DNA of 64,000 nucleotides from Halobacillus andaensis (GTDB lineage: Bacteria > Bacillota > Bacilli > Bacillales > Halobacillaceae). The position numbers were made by a program, and so were the translations under genes. The notes under the pieces are model-generated. The model searched no databases, was not told the origin of the DNA, and saw only the letters and a program-made list of their open reading frames with translations. The stretch spans positions 434,001 through 498,000 of the forward strand of contig NZ_BMEL01000003.1 of the NCBI RefSeq assembly GCF_014636475.1. Reading direction: 5' to 3'. Of this stretch, positions 47,224-56,113 are shown piece after piece (within the stretch, counting starts at the first letter, position 1; each line of letters starts with the position of its first letter).

Positions 47224-47616
47224 TCACGGAAGGTTGAGCTGCCATGATACCCCAAATTGATCGACCACCCAGGCAAACTTTTTGCTGAACGAATAATCCG
47301 CTAAAGGCATAAGCTCTTCCCCGCCCTCCATTAAACTACTAAACAAATCAGTGATTTCCTCTTCAGAGTCGCACGTTAAAAATATAGAAAAGGAAGGAGT
47401 AAACGTAAATTCGTGCTGGACGTTACTATCGATACACATAAATTCTTGTCCTTTTAATGAAAATACAGCTTGCTTCACACTGCCCTCTTCACCTACTTCG
47501 TTCGGACCGTATTGATTGATCATTACAACTTCTGACCCTTCGATTAGTGTGGTATAGAAATGCATTGCTTCTTCGGCGTTTCCTTGAAACATTAAAAATG
47601 GAGTTACTCTTTCCAG
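47224..47616 (-). CDS. VOC-family (PhnB-like) protein
   Basis: About 130 residues, a single glyoxalase-fold module: FQGNAEEAMHFYTTLI, DQFGVSWQLNLP at the end. Substrate unknown. The first ATG (47592) would cut off the conserved RVTPFLMFQG strand; a CTG at 47616, 7 bases after GGAGAG, restores it as LERVTPFLMF. I therefore annotate a non-standard CTG start. Confidence 0.78.
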   Translation of the reverse strand: MERVTPFLMFQGNAEEAMHFYTTLIEGSEVVMINQYGPNEVGEEGSVKQAVFSLKGQEFMCIDSNVQHEFTFTPSFSIFLTCDSEEEITDLFSSLMEGGEELMPLADYSFSKKFAWVVDQFGVSWQLNLP

Positions 47617-47674
47617 TTGGCCTCTCTCCTTTTTTAATCAATTAACGAAAAGGGGACAATGTAAACTTAAGAGT

Positions 47675-48733
47675 TTATCCCTCAAGGCTTGCTTGTTCCA
47701 CAATTTTTTCTATCAGCTCGCCGGCTGATATACTCTGACTCAACCGAGGACTTTGCCCAGACCAAAGCGACATGTACTGCGGCTTGTTTTGTTTAGCCGC
47801 TTCTTTCCGTATGTCTTTCGTTAAGCTGTTTTGCAGAGGATAACCAGGCAGATCCTCTTCATGTGATCTCATTTCATTTGTAAATTGATTCGCAATTCCG
47901 CGTGCCGGCTTTCCACTAAATGCTCTTGTAATAATGGTATCGTGCTCAGGGGTCTTCAAGATCGCTTCTTTATGCTGGGGCTTGGCACCGCTCTCAGCAC
48001 AAGTGACAAATGCTGTACCAAGCTGAACACCTTGCGCACCTAAAGCAAATGCTGCTTTAAACCCTCTGCTATCCATAATACCTCCAGCAGCAATGGTTGG
48101 AATCCGGAGGTGATCAACAACTTGAGGAATTAAAGACATCGTTCCAATCATGGCTGAATCATACGTATTTAAGAATGTCCCTCTATGTCCACCTGCTTCA
48201 CTTCCTTGAGCAACGACCATATCCATTCCTCGTTCCTCATTTATTAGAGCTTCTTCGACTGTAGTAGCCGTGCCGACTACGATGATGCCTTCTTTCTTTA
48301 AATCACGAATGACTTCCTTTGAAGGAACTCCAAACGTAAAGCTGCATACTGGTACCTGATGTTTAAGTACAACTTCCAATTGATGATCGAAAAGAGAGCG
48401 AGAAAGCTCCGGCTGAGGTTTTCCATCCAGGTGAAGGTCCTTACGAATTGGTTCCAGTAAATGATTGGCTTTTTCAATCTCTTCTTCGACGATGTCTGGG
48501 TACTCTGGGATAAAAATATTTACACCAAAAGAACAGGTCGTCTGCTGTTTAATATCTTGAAGACTGCGCTTCAAATCCTCAATGTTCATATAGCCCGCGC
48601 CCAATGTTCCAAGCCCGCCTGCATTGGATACGGCAGCTACTAACTCAGGTGTGGTAATCCCTCCTGCCATACCTGCTTGAATAATGGGATAGTCAATTTT
48701 CAACTGCGCGGTCACTTCATTGTTTTTCCCCAT
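47675..48733 (-). CDS. Nitronate monooxygenase-like flavoprotein
   Basis: About 352 residues, an FMN TIM-barrel of the 2-nitropropane dioxygenase / enoyl-ACP reductase II group. PIIQAGMAGGITTPELVAAVSNAGGLGTLG and VAQGSEAGGHRG are the typical motifs, with AAGGIMDSRG for phosphate binding. It may oxidise propionate 3-nitronate or act on fatty acids. Start ATG 48733; a GTG two codons earlier is possible. Confidence 0.88.
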   Translation of the reverse strand: MGKNNEVTAQLKIDYPIIQAGMAGGITTPELVAAVSNAGGLGTLGAGYMNIEDLKRSLQDIKQQTTCSFGVNIFIPEYPDIVEEEIEKANHLLEPIRKDLHLDGKPQPELSRSLFDHQLEVVLKHQVPVCSFTFGVPSKEVIRDLKKEGIIVVGTATTVEEALINEERGMDMVVAQGSEAGGHRGTFLNTYDSAMIGTMSLIPQVVDHLRIPTIAAGGIMDSRGFKAAFALGAQGVQLGTAFVTCAESGAKPQHKEAILKTPEHDTIITRAFSGKPARGIANQFTNEMRSHEEDLPGYPLQNSLTKDIRKEAAKQNKPQYMSLWSGQSPRLSQSISAGELIEKIVEQASLEG

Positions 48734-48813
48734 TCCCACTACTCCCTTCCCTTATCTTTCTATACTTTTATACTATCAAAGGAAATAGAATTGGAATACA
48801 ATGGAACCCCTCC

Positions 48814-48846
48814 AAAAAAAAAGAATCCTCCCAACTCCAGGAGGAT
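48814..48846 (-). terminator. Terminator of DUF2512 gene
   Basis: Minus strand ATCCTCC TGGAGTT GGGAGGAT followed by nine T, just downstream of the DUF2512 stop. Confidence 0.9.
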
Positions 48847-48856
48847 ATCCCCTTTA

Positions 48857-49291
48857 TTATCTATCTTTTTCTTTCTTATCATAAGGAAACAATTCTTCAG
48901 ATGCTTCCGTGCTTAGATTTAATTTTCTCTCTGTCTTATCTTCAGCTTCGTAAATCCCGCTAGTCGCCACATATTTATGGAAAATATATTCAAACACCGC
49001 TACGGCTACCGCCGAAAGCAAAGCAGCTGTAAACAATTCACCACCTACCGTCAACGCATCAACCATAAAATAAATAACGACAAAAGCTAGAACAAAATCA
49101 GAAAGAGTAGCCATCAAGTTATTCGTCTTCCGCAAGATCATCATATCTCCAATAAAATAAGAGACTGCGCTGAGTACCAATGCAACTAAGAAGACGTTAC
49201 CAAACGACAATCCATACCCTATTCCTAAAAAAAGAAACAGTAGAGCCAGGCATCCAATAAATTTAGCAGCGAAGTATTGAGCATGCTTCAA
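48857..49291 (-). CDS. DUF2512 membrane protein (YndM-like)
   Basis: A 144-residue protein with four hydrophobic segments in the first 110 residues (KFIGCLALLFLFLGIGYGLSF; GNVFLVALVLSAVSYFIGD and two more) and a charged tail. It fits the DUF2512/YndM family of Bacillus. Function unknown. Single gene. Confidence 0.85.
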   Translation of the reverse strand: MKHAQYFAAKFIGCLALLFLFLGIGYGLSFGNVFLVALVLSAVSYFIGDMMILRKTNNLMATLSDFVLAFVVIYFMVDALTVGGELFTAALLSAVAVAVFEYIFHKYVATSGIYEAEDKTERKLNLSTEASEELFPYDKKEKDR

Positions 49292-49473
49292 CTAAAATCA
49301 ACTCCTTGTTCCTCCTATCATTTGTAAATAGAGATGCTCTATTCCTGTTTTAGTTAACTTTACACTTTTCTTATTTGGTTTATAGAGGATTATTACGGGC
49401 ACACCTACTTAAGAATTAAAAAGAGACCTGAATGCAGAAGGGTTTCCTACTGCATCCAGATCTCATCTATTAA

Positions 49474-52400
49474 TTACTCCTTCCCTTTAGCTCGATGATC
49501 ATTAGGGTTTTTCTCGTGTCCTATTGCTTTCCCTTTCGCGTGAGACGAAGATTCTGGTTTTATACTTAAGTCTTCTTCTTCAAATTCTGTATCTAAATCA
49601 ACAGGTACATTTACGTTATCAAGGTTAATGTGGCCAAAGCCTCCTGTGGCATTGTCGGTCACGCGCAGGAACAATTCTTCGCCGACATGCTCTTCCATGT
49701 TCCATTCTACTCTGCGATACGCTTCATTATTGCCTCCCGTTGTCCTCGCAAGTTCATGGTTGTCATTTTTTCTAATTAAAGCCACAGATAGATTTTCTTC
49801 ATCGTTTCCACCACCGACAAGGAAATCAATGGTTCCATCTCCGCCCAGAATAAAGTCTTCACTGCGCATGACGCCGACAGCTCCATCACCGCCGTGTTCT
49901 GCATGAAAGCCCCAATAGTGGAAGCCTTCAGGATCATGCGCATTTACCGCTTGATTAAATGGTCCTCCCCATCCCCAATCTTCATCGGTTCTTACATGAT
50001 CATCCGAAAATGCTTCTCCTTCTTCAACGATCCACCCCGAGAGATCACCCGTTTGGAAATCATGGTTCGGGAGTGTTTTGACAGGCGTATTGTCCTTCTC
50101 ATCTGAGTTTTCTGGTTCGTCTGCTTCAACCAACTCTCCGTATGCGGATCCCATATTCCACAATTCAAAGGACTCAATAGAGACCTTGCCTCCCTCTTCG
50201 GTCATACTGATGCCGTCTGCATCACCGAGAGTTGGATATACACGGGAAGTAATGCTATGTGTGTCATTGGCGTATGCTTCAACCATGGAGCGGTCTAAAA
50301 ACAGCTGCAGATGAAGCAGACCGTCCTTCAACTCTACATCTCCTCCGTGTATCCCTTTCTCAGCATCCGGATCTAAACTGGAATGGTTACGATCTATTTT
50401 TAGTTGCTGCTCATTGACGTTATAAAACAGTGAAGTTACTTCTTTCGAATCGGTAGACTCTCTGAAATGCAAACCAAATTGTTCGGCATCTTTCGGGTCA
50501 ACCGTCAAATTCACTTCAAGTGTATCACCATTTACTTTTTCCAATTGGCGATTCAACTTTTTAACTGTCGTGTCTGATTCAGAGATGAGTTTTTCACCAC
50601 GTACATTCTCCGTTTCCTTAATTGGCTGAATACCCAGCATGCCATTTTCTTGAAGGGTTAATTCAAGTGGCAATCCAGCGTTATGAGCCCACCCTGCATC
50701 ATAATGATCTTGTTCAGAACGTCTGTCTTGAGTAATACTGAATAGTACGGAGCGATCTTTATCATCGACAAAACCGCTCGGTCCCGTTAGATGCTCTCCA
50801 TAATCAAACAAACGAGGCTCATCATGATCAGGAACAAATTTGTTGTTTTCTTTATCCCATTCACCAATCCAATGCCATACATATTTCACATCATGTGGAC
50901 TGTACTCTTCAAACCAAGGATTAATAAAGAATGCGTACTTTCCGGTATCATCTCCGTTCTCATCCTTTAACGGAAGGAATACAGGGAGCTCCCATACGTC
51001 ACCTGTCGCCGGAAATGCTTCTTTGTCACCTGTAAAGAAAGGTCCTTCATAGTCCCAGTCTGTCAGGTTTTCCGAGGAATAGAGTAAAGCTGTCCCGCCA
51101 ATGTTTTGGTCTCCATCTTTTATCCCTGAGCTGACAAGCTGGTACCAGGTACCGTCCTCTTCCCAGACGAATGGATCACGGAACTGACCAAACATGACTT
51201 CCCCTTCTTCAACTTCTAGATCTTCTTCTTGAACCGTAACAAGTTCATCTTCCATTTCCCAGTTTGGAAGCAGAGGATCGCCGTCTTCGCTAAAGGTACT
51301 TCTAGCTAATCCTACACTTTGGTTAGGATGGCGGCTGTCATCTCCTGCTGTAAATAACAGGACCGGTTCTCCGTTTTCATCATAGGTAGAATCGCCGGAC
51401 CATACACCATCCGGGGCTACAGAATCTTTCTCTGGTGCTAAAGCAACTAGGGCATCATCCCAATGCATTAGGTCATCACTTACGACATGTCCCCAGTGAA
51501 TCTGGCGCCAGTAGGGTCCTTGAGGATTGTGTTGGTAAAATAAATGATATTTTCCTTCAAAGTAAATCGGAGAGTGTGGTTCGTTCATCCAGTGTTCTGG
51601 AGCTGTCATATGGTATTGTGCTCGATGACGATCACCATCGTAGCGGCTGCGATCGTAATCCGTATCTGCTGCTGGCAAGCCTTCAGAAGGCAAGGAAGCC
51701 ATGACATCTTGATAAAATGCTTTAATATCCTCAGGAGTGAGCTCCCCTCGTTCCACTTGGACTTCATCCATCAACCCCGCAAACATATTAGCATCAAACG
51801 TACCGTTAACGATGGAAGGATCACTGTGTTTTCCAAGCAATAATGGCTGATCTGCCTGGGTAAAAGTTTTACCCTCAGGTATACTGGCTTCCGCTTCTTT
51901 TTCCCCATTAATGTAAACTTCTATTACACCTCGTTCATCACTAATCACTCCAGCCACGTGACTCCATTCATGCTTCTCAAGGGAAGATTCTGTTGTTGCT
52001 CGTACTTCTTCTCCCTCAAATGCAGCTTTCATTTCCAGGCTGCCATGTCGACCCATTCCAAATACAAAACCCTTGCCTTCACCTGCATTAAGCTGACTCA
52101 AGATAGCTGAAACCTTGTCATCTCCACCCCACTCATAGCTTCTCGGGGCAACCCATCCTTCCACTGTAAAAGAAGAACCAAGTTCCCCCCATTCATCCGC
52201 AGGACGCTCGATCCAAGTAGAATAGCCGTCAAATAACAGAGCATTATTTTTAATGCCCTCTCTCCACATGGGATTACTGTCATCTTTGTCTTCCGCTTCA
52301 TTAAAAACGTATTCAATTTTATCCTCTATTCCTGAGGCTTCATCCAATGTGGCAGCCCCTTCACCTTCTTCAAAGGACCATGATGAGATTTCAGCTTCTA

Positions 52401-52494
52401 CTTCATTTTCCGCCGAAACAACGTTTGGACTTAAAGTCATCCCTGTCAGAACGACAAGAAATGAAGACACCTTACTGAAATTTTTCCAATTCAT
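49474..52494 (-). CDS. Secreted GH32 fructan hydrolase with LamG and C-terminal domain
   Basis: A 1006-residue secreted enzyme. Order: signal peptide (1-28), LamG-like lectin domain (about 35-260), GH32 five-bladed propeller (about 290-620), GH32 C-terminal sandwich (about 650-790), an additional carbohydrate-binding-like domain (about 810-970), acidic tail. GH32 motifs: QFRDPFVWEED (RDP Asp) and DVWELPVF (acid/base Glu). The nucleophile motif reads WMNEPHSP, so the usual Asp is Glu305. Acts on levan, inulin or sucrose outside the cell. Very acidic, as expected in a halophile. Controlled by an operator array. Confidence 0.92.
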   Translation of the reverse strand: MNWKNFSKVSSFLVVLTGMTLSPNVVSAENEVEAEISSWSFEEGEGAATLDEASGIEDKIEYVFNEAEDKDDSNPMWREGIKNNALLFDGYSTWIERPADEWGELGSSFTVEGWVAPRSYEWGGDDKVSAILSQLNAGEGKGFVFGMGRHGSLEMKAAFEGEEVRATTESSLEKHEWSHVAGVISDERGVIEVYINGEKEAEASIPEGKTFTQADQPLLLGKHSDPSIVNGTFDANMFAGLMDEVQVERGELTPEDIKAFYQDVMASLPSEGLPAADTDYDRSRYDGDRHRAQYHMTAPEHWMNEPHSPIYFEGKYHLFYQHNPQGPYWRQIHWGHVVSDDLMHWDDALVALAPEKDSVAPDGVWSGDSTYDENGEPVLLFTAGDDSRHPNQSVGLARSTFSEDGDPLLPNWEMEDELVTVQEEDLEVEEGEVMFGQFRDPFVWEEDGTWYQLVSSGIKDGDQNIGGTALLYSSENLTDWDYEGPFFTGDKEAFPATGDVWELPVFLPLKDENGDDTGKYAFFINPWFEEYSPHDVKYVWHWIGEWDKENNKFVPDHDEPRLFDYGEHLTGPSGFVDDKDRSVLFSITQDRRSEQDHYDAGWAHNAGLPLELTLQENGMLGIQPIKETENVRGEKLISESDTTVKKLNRQLEKVNGDTLEVNLTVDPKDAEQFGLHFRESTDSKEVTSLFYNVNEQQLKIDRNHSSLDPDAEKGIHGGDVELKDGLLHLQLFLDRSMVEAYANDTHSITSRVYPTLGDADGISMTEEGGKVSIESFELWNMGSAYGELVEADEPENSDEKDNTPVKTLPNHDFQTGDLSGWIVEEGEAFSDDHVRTDEDWGWGGPFNQAVNAHDPEGFHYWGFHAEHGGDGAVGVMRSEDFILGGDGTIDFLVGGGNDEENLSVALIRKNDNHELARTTGGNNEAYRRVEWNMEEHVGEELFLRVTDNATGGFGHINLDNVNVPVDLDTEFEEEDLSIKPESSSHAKGKAIGHEKNPNDHRAKGKE

Positions 52495-52522
52495 AAAACT
52501 CTCCTCCTTTTTTACATTTAAA

Positions 52523-52590
52523 GTAATCGTTTACGTAAACGATTACGTAAACGATATAAAAAAAGTCGTTTGTATATGTAAACGATTACA
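52523..52590 (-). promoter_or_regulatory. Operator array: 24-base palindrome and cre box
   Basis: GTAATCGTTTACGTAAACGATTAC (two 12-base halves, 52523-52546) is a perfect palindrome; a further GTAAACGAT half-site overlaps its end (52547-52555). TGTAAACGATTACA (52577-52590) is a perfect match to the cre consensus. The palindrome resembles LacI-family operators. It lies 29 bases before the GH32 gene, which should thus be controlled by CcpA and perhaps a sugar-specific LacI repressor encoded elsewhere. Confidence 0.85.
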
Positions 52591-52692
52591 AATTAGGTTA
52601 TAATATAAAACACCCGTTGTCAATCTATTCAGAATAAAACAAATTCAAATCTCATAAATCGGTAAATACGAACTACACCTGTGGAATAACAT

Positions 52693-52732
52693 AAATATCC
52701 CCTTTTGATTTACGATCAAAAGGGGATATTTT
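52693..52732. terminator. Terminator after YjzC-like gene
   Basis: AAATATCCCCTTTTGAT / ATCAAAAGGGGATATTTT, a near-perfect 17-bp stem with a TTACG loop, between the convergent ends of transcripts. Confidence 0.8.
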
Positions 52733-52735
52733 ACA

Positions 52736-52915
52736 TTATGAGGATTTTACCCAATAAGCCGCTTCACTTTCAGTTGTGGAAGGCGGAAATTGGTCTCCTT
52801 CGTTTAGGTTGATTTCTGCGTGGTCTTCACTCTTTTTACCATTTACGAGTTGATCAACTTTATATTTACCGCTCTCTGGTGCTTTTTCCCCAGTTTTGTA
52901 TTGTTTGTTTGCCAT
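52736..52915 (-). CDS. YjzC-like small protein
   Basis: A 59-residue protein, MANKQYKTGEKAPESGKYK at the start, and EINLNEGDQFPPST near the end. This follows the YjzC pattern of short Bacillus proteins (FKPGQKAPxxGxY; L..GD.FP). Function unknown. ATG follows GGAGGGATTTAATC. Strand and frame were read directly from the bases. Confidence 0.75.
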   Translation of the reverse strand: MANKQYKTGEKAPESGKYKVDQLVNGKKSEDHAEINLNEGDQFPPSTTESEAAYWVKSS

Positions 52916-53030
52916 GATTAAATCCCTCCGTTATAATTTGGTCTAAGAAATTGTTTATGCCAGTAATCAATTTCTTACATTTTTAAAAAGTGTTGAGGTC
53001 GTAATGATTGGTTATGGTTTTAAACCTTTA

Positions 53031-53399
53031 CTATGAGTTACGGCCGCCTTTTTTTCCGATCTTCTCATAATGTTTTTCTCCGTATTTTTCACTAGTGGTT
53101 TCTCCACCTTTTTGGCCGATATTTTCAAAGTGTTTTTGGTCGTATTCTTGGCTTGTCTTCTCTCCACCCTTTTGGCCAATGTCCTCAAAGTGTTTTTGAC
53201 TATATTCCTGGCTTGTCGTTTCTCCGCCCTTTTGGCCTATGTTTTCAAAGTGTTCTTGACTATATTCTTGACTGGTTGTTTCGCCGCCTTTTTGGCCGAT
53301 GTCCTCAAAATGCTCTTGGCTGTATTTATTACTTGTTTTTTCTCCGCCTTTGCGACCTGCTTCTTCTCTGCTCATCTTCCCTTGATTGTTCTTAGCCAT
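53031..53399 (-). CDS. KGG-repeat stress protein (GsiB-like)
   Basis: A 122-residue hydrophilic protein of about five 20-residue repeats of the form EHFENIGQKGGETTSQEYSQ, encoded by 60-base tandem repeats. The KGG motif defines general stress proteins such as GsiB of B. subtilis, which resemble plant desiccation proteins. It likely protects other proteins under salt or dryness. AAAGGAGG precedes the start. I could not find a clear sigma-B promoter. Confidence 0.88.
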   Translation of the reverse strand: MAKNNQGKMSREEAGRKGGEKTSNKYSQEHFEDIGQKGGETTSQEYSQEHFENIGQKGGETTSQEYSQKHFEDIGQKGGEKTSQEYDQKHFENIGQKGGETTSEKYGEKHYEKIGKKGGRNS

Positions 53400-53930
53400 T
53401 TCAAAATATCCTCCTTTAATTTAGATTACACTTTCATACGTTCTCTTTTTTCACCACTTCTAAACCCTTTTTTTAGGAAATAGAACATTTGTAATATTAT
53501 ATAAATATAATTAATAATCTCTTAAAATAGTTCGTTACTTTTTTACTGCATATAGCTTAAAGTTCTTATGTCTTTCACTTAATAGTATTTTAGGTTTATC
53601 AGCCGATTTGAGGTCTGTTTTGCCTTTCCGTATAATGAACACTTACTATATTTATATATTGGCATTACTAAAGACTTATTTATAGTGAGAATGTATTATT
53701 CAAAATACCCTTCGACCCTGACATATCAAAACTTTCTTTCTCCCCTCTTAACATTGCTAAACTAAATAAGTATATCGCATTGCTACAAAAACCGTCTAGA
53801 ACAGCAATGATTGGGTAAAAGTACACATCCACAACAAAAGGCTTAGGTAATTATGCTTCCTTTTAAGTAAAGAGAACATTATAATAAACAGATCAACAAG
53901 AAATTTTTTCCTTTAAAAGAGGGGCAGGCC
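53400..53930. other. Divergent intergenic region
   Basis: About 530 AT-rich bases between the divergent KGG protein and glycosidase genes. A TATAAT at 53880-53885 with a weak TTCCTT 17 bases upstream may be the promoter of the glycosidase gene. Nothing else assigned. Confidence 0.45.
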
Positions 53931-56072
53931 ATGCGGAAAATCAAAAAATTCTTATTTATATCATTATTGATTTCAATCACATTATTTGCGATCTGGTGGT
54001 TTTTAAAAAAGGAGGGAACGACCGTGGAGCAGGCAAATGCGAATAACCTTTCCTATCCATCCCGTATCCAGGACAATCAAATGGAAGTTTACCAGGACGG
54101 AGAGTGGAAATCGATTACGATTAAAGGCGTAAATATGGGAATGGCTAAACCCGGTACCTTCCCAGGTGAGGCCGGCATCCAACTTGAAGAATATGAACGC
54201 TGGTTGAAACAAATTGGGGAAATGAATGCAAATGCGATTCGTATTTACACGCTTCATCCTCCTGAGTTTTATAAGGCGCTTGCCGAATACAATAAGAAAG
54301 CAGAAGAACCAATCTATCTTCTCCACGGAGTATGGATAGACGAAGAGCCTTTAGAAGAAAAAAGAGATGCGTTTGATACAGATATCACTCAGACGTTTCA
54401 ACAAGAAATGAAGAAAATCGTCGACGTCATTCATGGAGAAGCCAACATTCCCGAAGAAAGAGGCCATGCCTCAGGTACATATAAGCACGATGTTTCGCCA
54501 TATGTAATTGGATGGGTAATCGGCATTGAATGGTACCCGTATTTAGTAGATAAAATGGATAAAGATTACCCAAATATAGAGGAGTATGAGGGAGACTATA
54601 CTTATACCGAAAATGCAAATCCAATGGAACACTGGATGGCTCAACAGTTGGATGTATTGATGTCCTATGAGGTGGACATGTACAACAGTATGCGCCCCCT
54701 CAGCTTTACTAACTGGGTTTCTACAGATAATTTAGAGCAGCCTGCAGAACCTCTTGAACAGGAAGATTTGGCTACTATTGATCCTAACCATATTAAGACA
54801 CGTAACGATGCTGAATTTATTGGTATGTTCGCTTCTTACCACGTCTATCCATACTATCCGGATTTTCTAAACCTAGAAGAAAAATATATCGAATTTAAGG
54901 ATCATCGAGGTGAGAAAAACAACTATGCCGGCTACCTGCATGATCTTAATGAATCTCATGACATGCCGATATTAATTGCTGAGTTTGGTATTCCAGCTTC
55001 AAGAGGGTTAACTCACCGTAACCCCTTTGGATGGAATCAAGGTTTCATATCAGAAACCGAGCAGGGAGACATCGTAAAAAGGCTTTACGAAGATATTCTA
55101 CAAGAAGAAATGCTCGGAGGTCTTATTTTTACGTGGCAGGACGAGTGGTTTAAACGCACCTGGAATACGATGGATTATGATAATCCTGATCGTCGTCCCT
55201 TTTGGTCAAATGCTCAAACCAATGAGCAGCAATTTGGATTACTAAGCTTTGATCGTCATAAGGTAAAACTTAACGGGAAAGACGATTGGGAGGAAGGCGA
55301 AACTCTTTTCGAGAAAAATGAGGGGCTTTTGCGTAAGGTTATGATGGACCATGATGAGCGATACCTTTACCTCAAAACGCATTTTTCAAAGCTCGATGAG
55401 CCATTTTGGCATAAACATGATTACGAGGTATATTTCAGCTTGAGAAGCGGAAAAGGCATTCCAATCCCTTCCTCTCCCAAGCATGCTGCAGATTATCGTC
55501 TCACTTTATCTGACCATCAACAAGCTAAGATCGAAGTGGCGGGAGATTATGATCCTTTTTTCTATAGCTACGCAAAAAATGGCATCGAGGCCACTAAGGC
55601 AGAAGTAGAAAACAAAGCTGAAACCTACCATCCGATTCGTTTAGCTCTTAACAAAGAAATTATGCGCCCTGATACGAAAGAAATCATTCCTTTTGAATCG
55701 TATGAAACAGGCAAACTCCGCTTTGGCATTGGGGATCCGAGCTATAGAAACTATGATTCATTAGCGGATTATTATTATTCGAAAGAAACGAACATTTTAG
55801 AAATTAGAATTCCTTGGATGCTGTTAAATGCAAGAGATCCTAGTCAGAAAGAATTCATTGGAGACCTATGGGAGGATGGCATAGAAGCTTCCATGACTAT
55901 TGATGGTATTGACGTCCACCCTCTACTGGTACAAAACGGTCGAGTCATCGATGAGTTTTCAAATTCTACCCCCTCTTCATATAACTGGGAACCATGGGAC
56001 CTACCAAAACATAGAGAGAGGCTTAAACAATCGTACGAAGTCATTCAAGAGTTATTTTCACAATCTAATTAA
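53931..56072 (+). CDS. Membrane-anchored glycoside hydrolase-like protein
   Basis: A 713-residue protein with an N-terminal anchor (residues 5-26). Residues about 40-430 look like a clan GH-A TIM barrel: TIKGVNMGMAKPG, NANAIRIYTLHPP, VIGWVIGIEWYPY (Glu200, candidate acid/base) and ILIAEFGIPASRG (Glu351, candidate nucleophile), then GLIFTWQDEWFK. Residues about 440-700 form a separate beta-rich region. It is convergent with a processive glycosyltransferase gene and probably trims the polymer outside the membrane. The exact family is not certain. Confidence 0.75.
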   Translation: MRKIKKFLFISLLISITLFAIWWFLKKEGTTVEQANANNLSYPSRIQDNQMEVYQDGEWKSITIKGVNMGMAKPGTFPGEAGIQLEEYERWLKQIGEMNANAIRIYTLHPPEFYKALAEYNKKAEEPIYLLHGVWIDEEPLEEKRDAFDTDITQTFQQEMKKIVDVIHGEANIPEERGHASGTYKHDVSPYVIGWVIGIEWYPYLVDKMDKDYPNIEEYEGDYTYTENANPMEHWMAQQLDVLMSYEVDMYNSMRPLSFTNWVSTDNLEQPAEPLEQEDLATIDPNHIKTRNDAEFIGMFASYHVYPYYPDFLNLEEKYIEFKDHRGEKNNYAGYLHDLNESHDMPILIAEFGIPASRGLTHRNPFGWNQGFISETEQGDIVKRLYEDILQEEMLGGLIFTWQDEWFKRTWNTMDYDNPDRRPFWSNAQTNEQQFGLLSFDRHKVKLNGKDDWEEGETLFEKNEGLLRKVMMDHDERYLYLKTHFSKLDEPFWHKHDYEVYFSLRSGKGIPIPSSPKHAADYRLTLSDHQQAKIEVAGDYDPFFYSYAKNGIEATKAEVENKAETYHPIRLALNKEIMRPDTKEIIPFESYETGKLRFGIGDPSYRNYDSLADYYYSKETNILEIRIPWMLLNARDPSQKEFIGDLWEDGIEASMTIDGIDVHPLLVQNGRVIDEFSNSTPSSYNWEPWDLPKHRERLKQSYEVIQELFSQSN

Positions 56073-56113
56073 CAAAAAACAAGGCTGCTTATGCTCGAGG
56101 CAGCCTTGTTTTT

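Noticed and set aside
53031-53399. 60-base tandem repeats as a CRISPR-like array
   Set aside because: The repeats are contiguous, have no spacers and encode the KGG modules of a stress protein.
53400-53520. Sigma-B promoter for the KGG protein
   Set aside because: A GTTT is present, but no GGGTAT-like -10 lies at the needed spacing.
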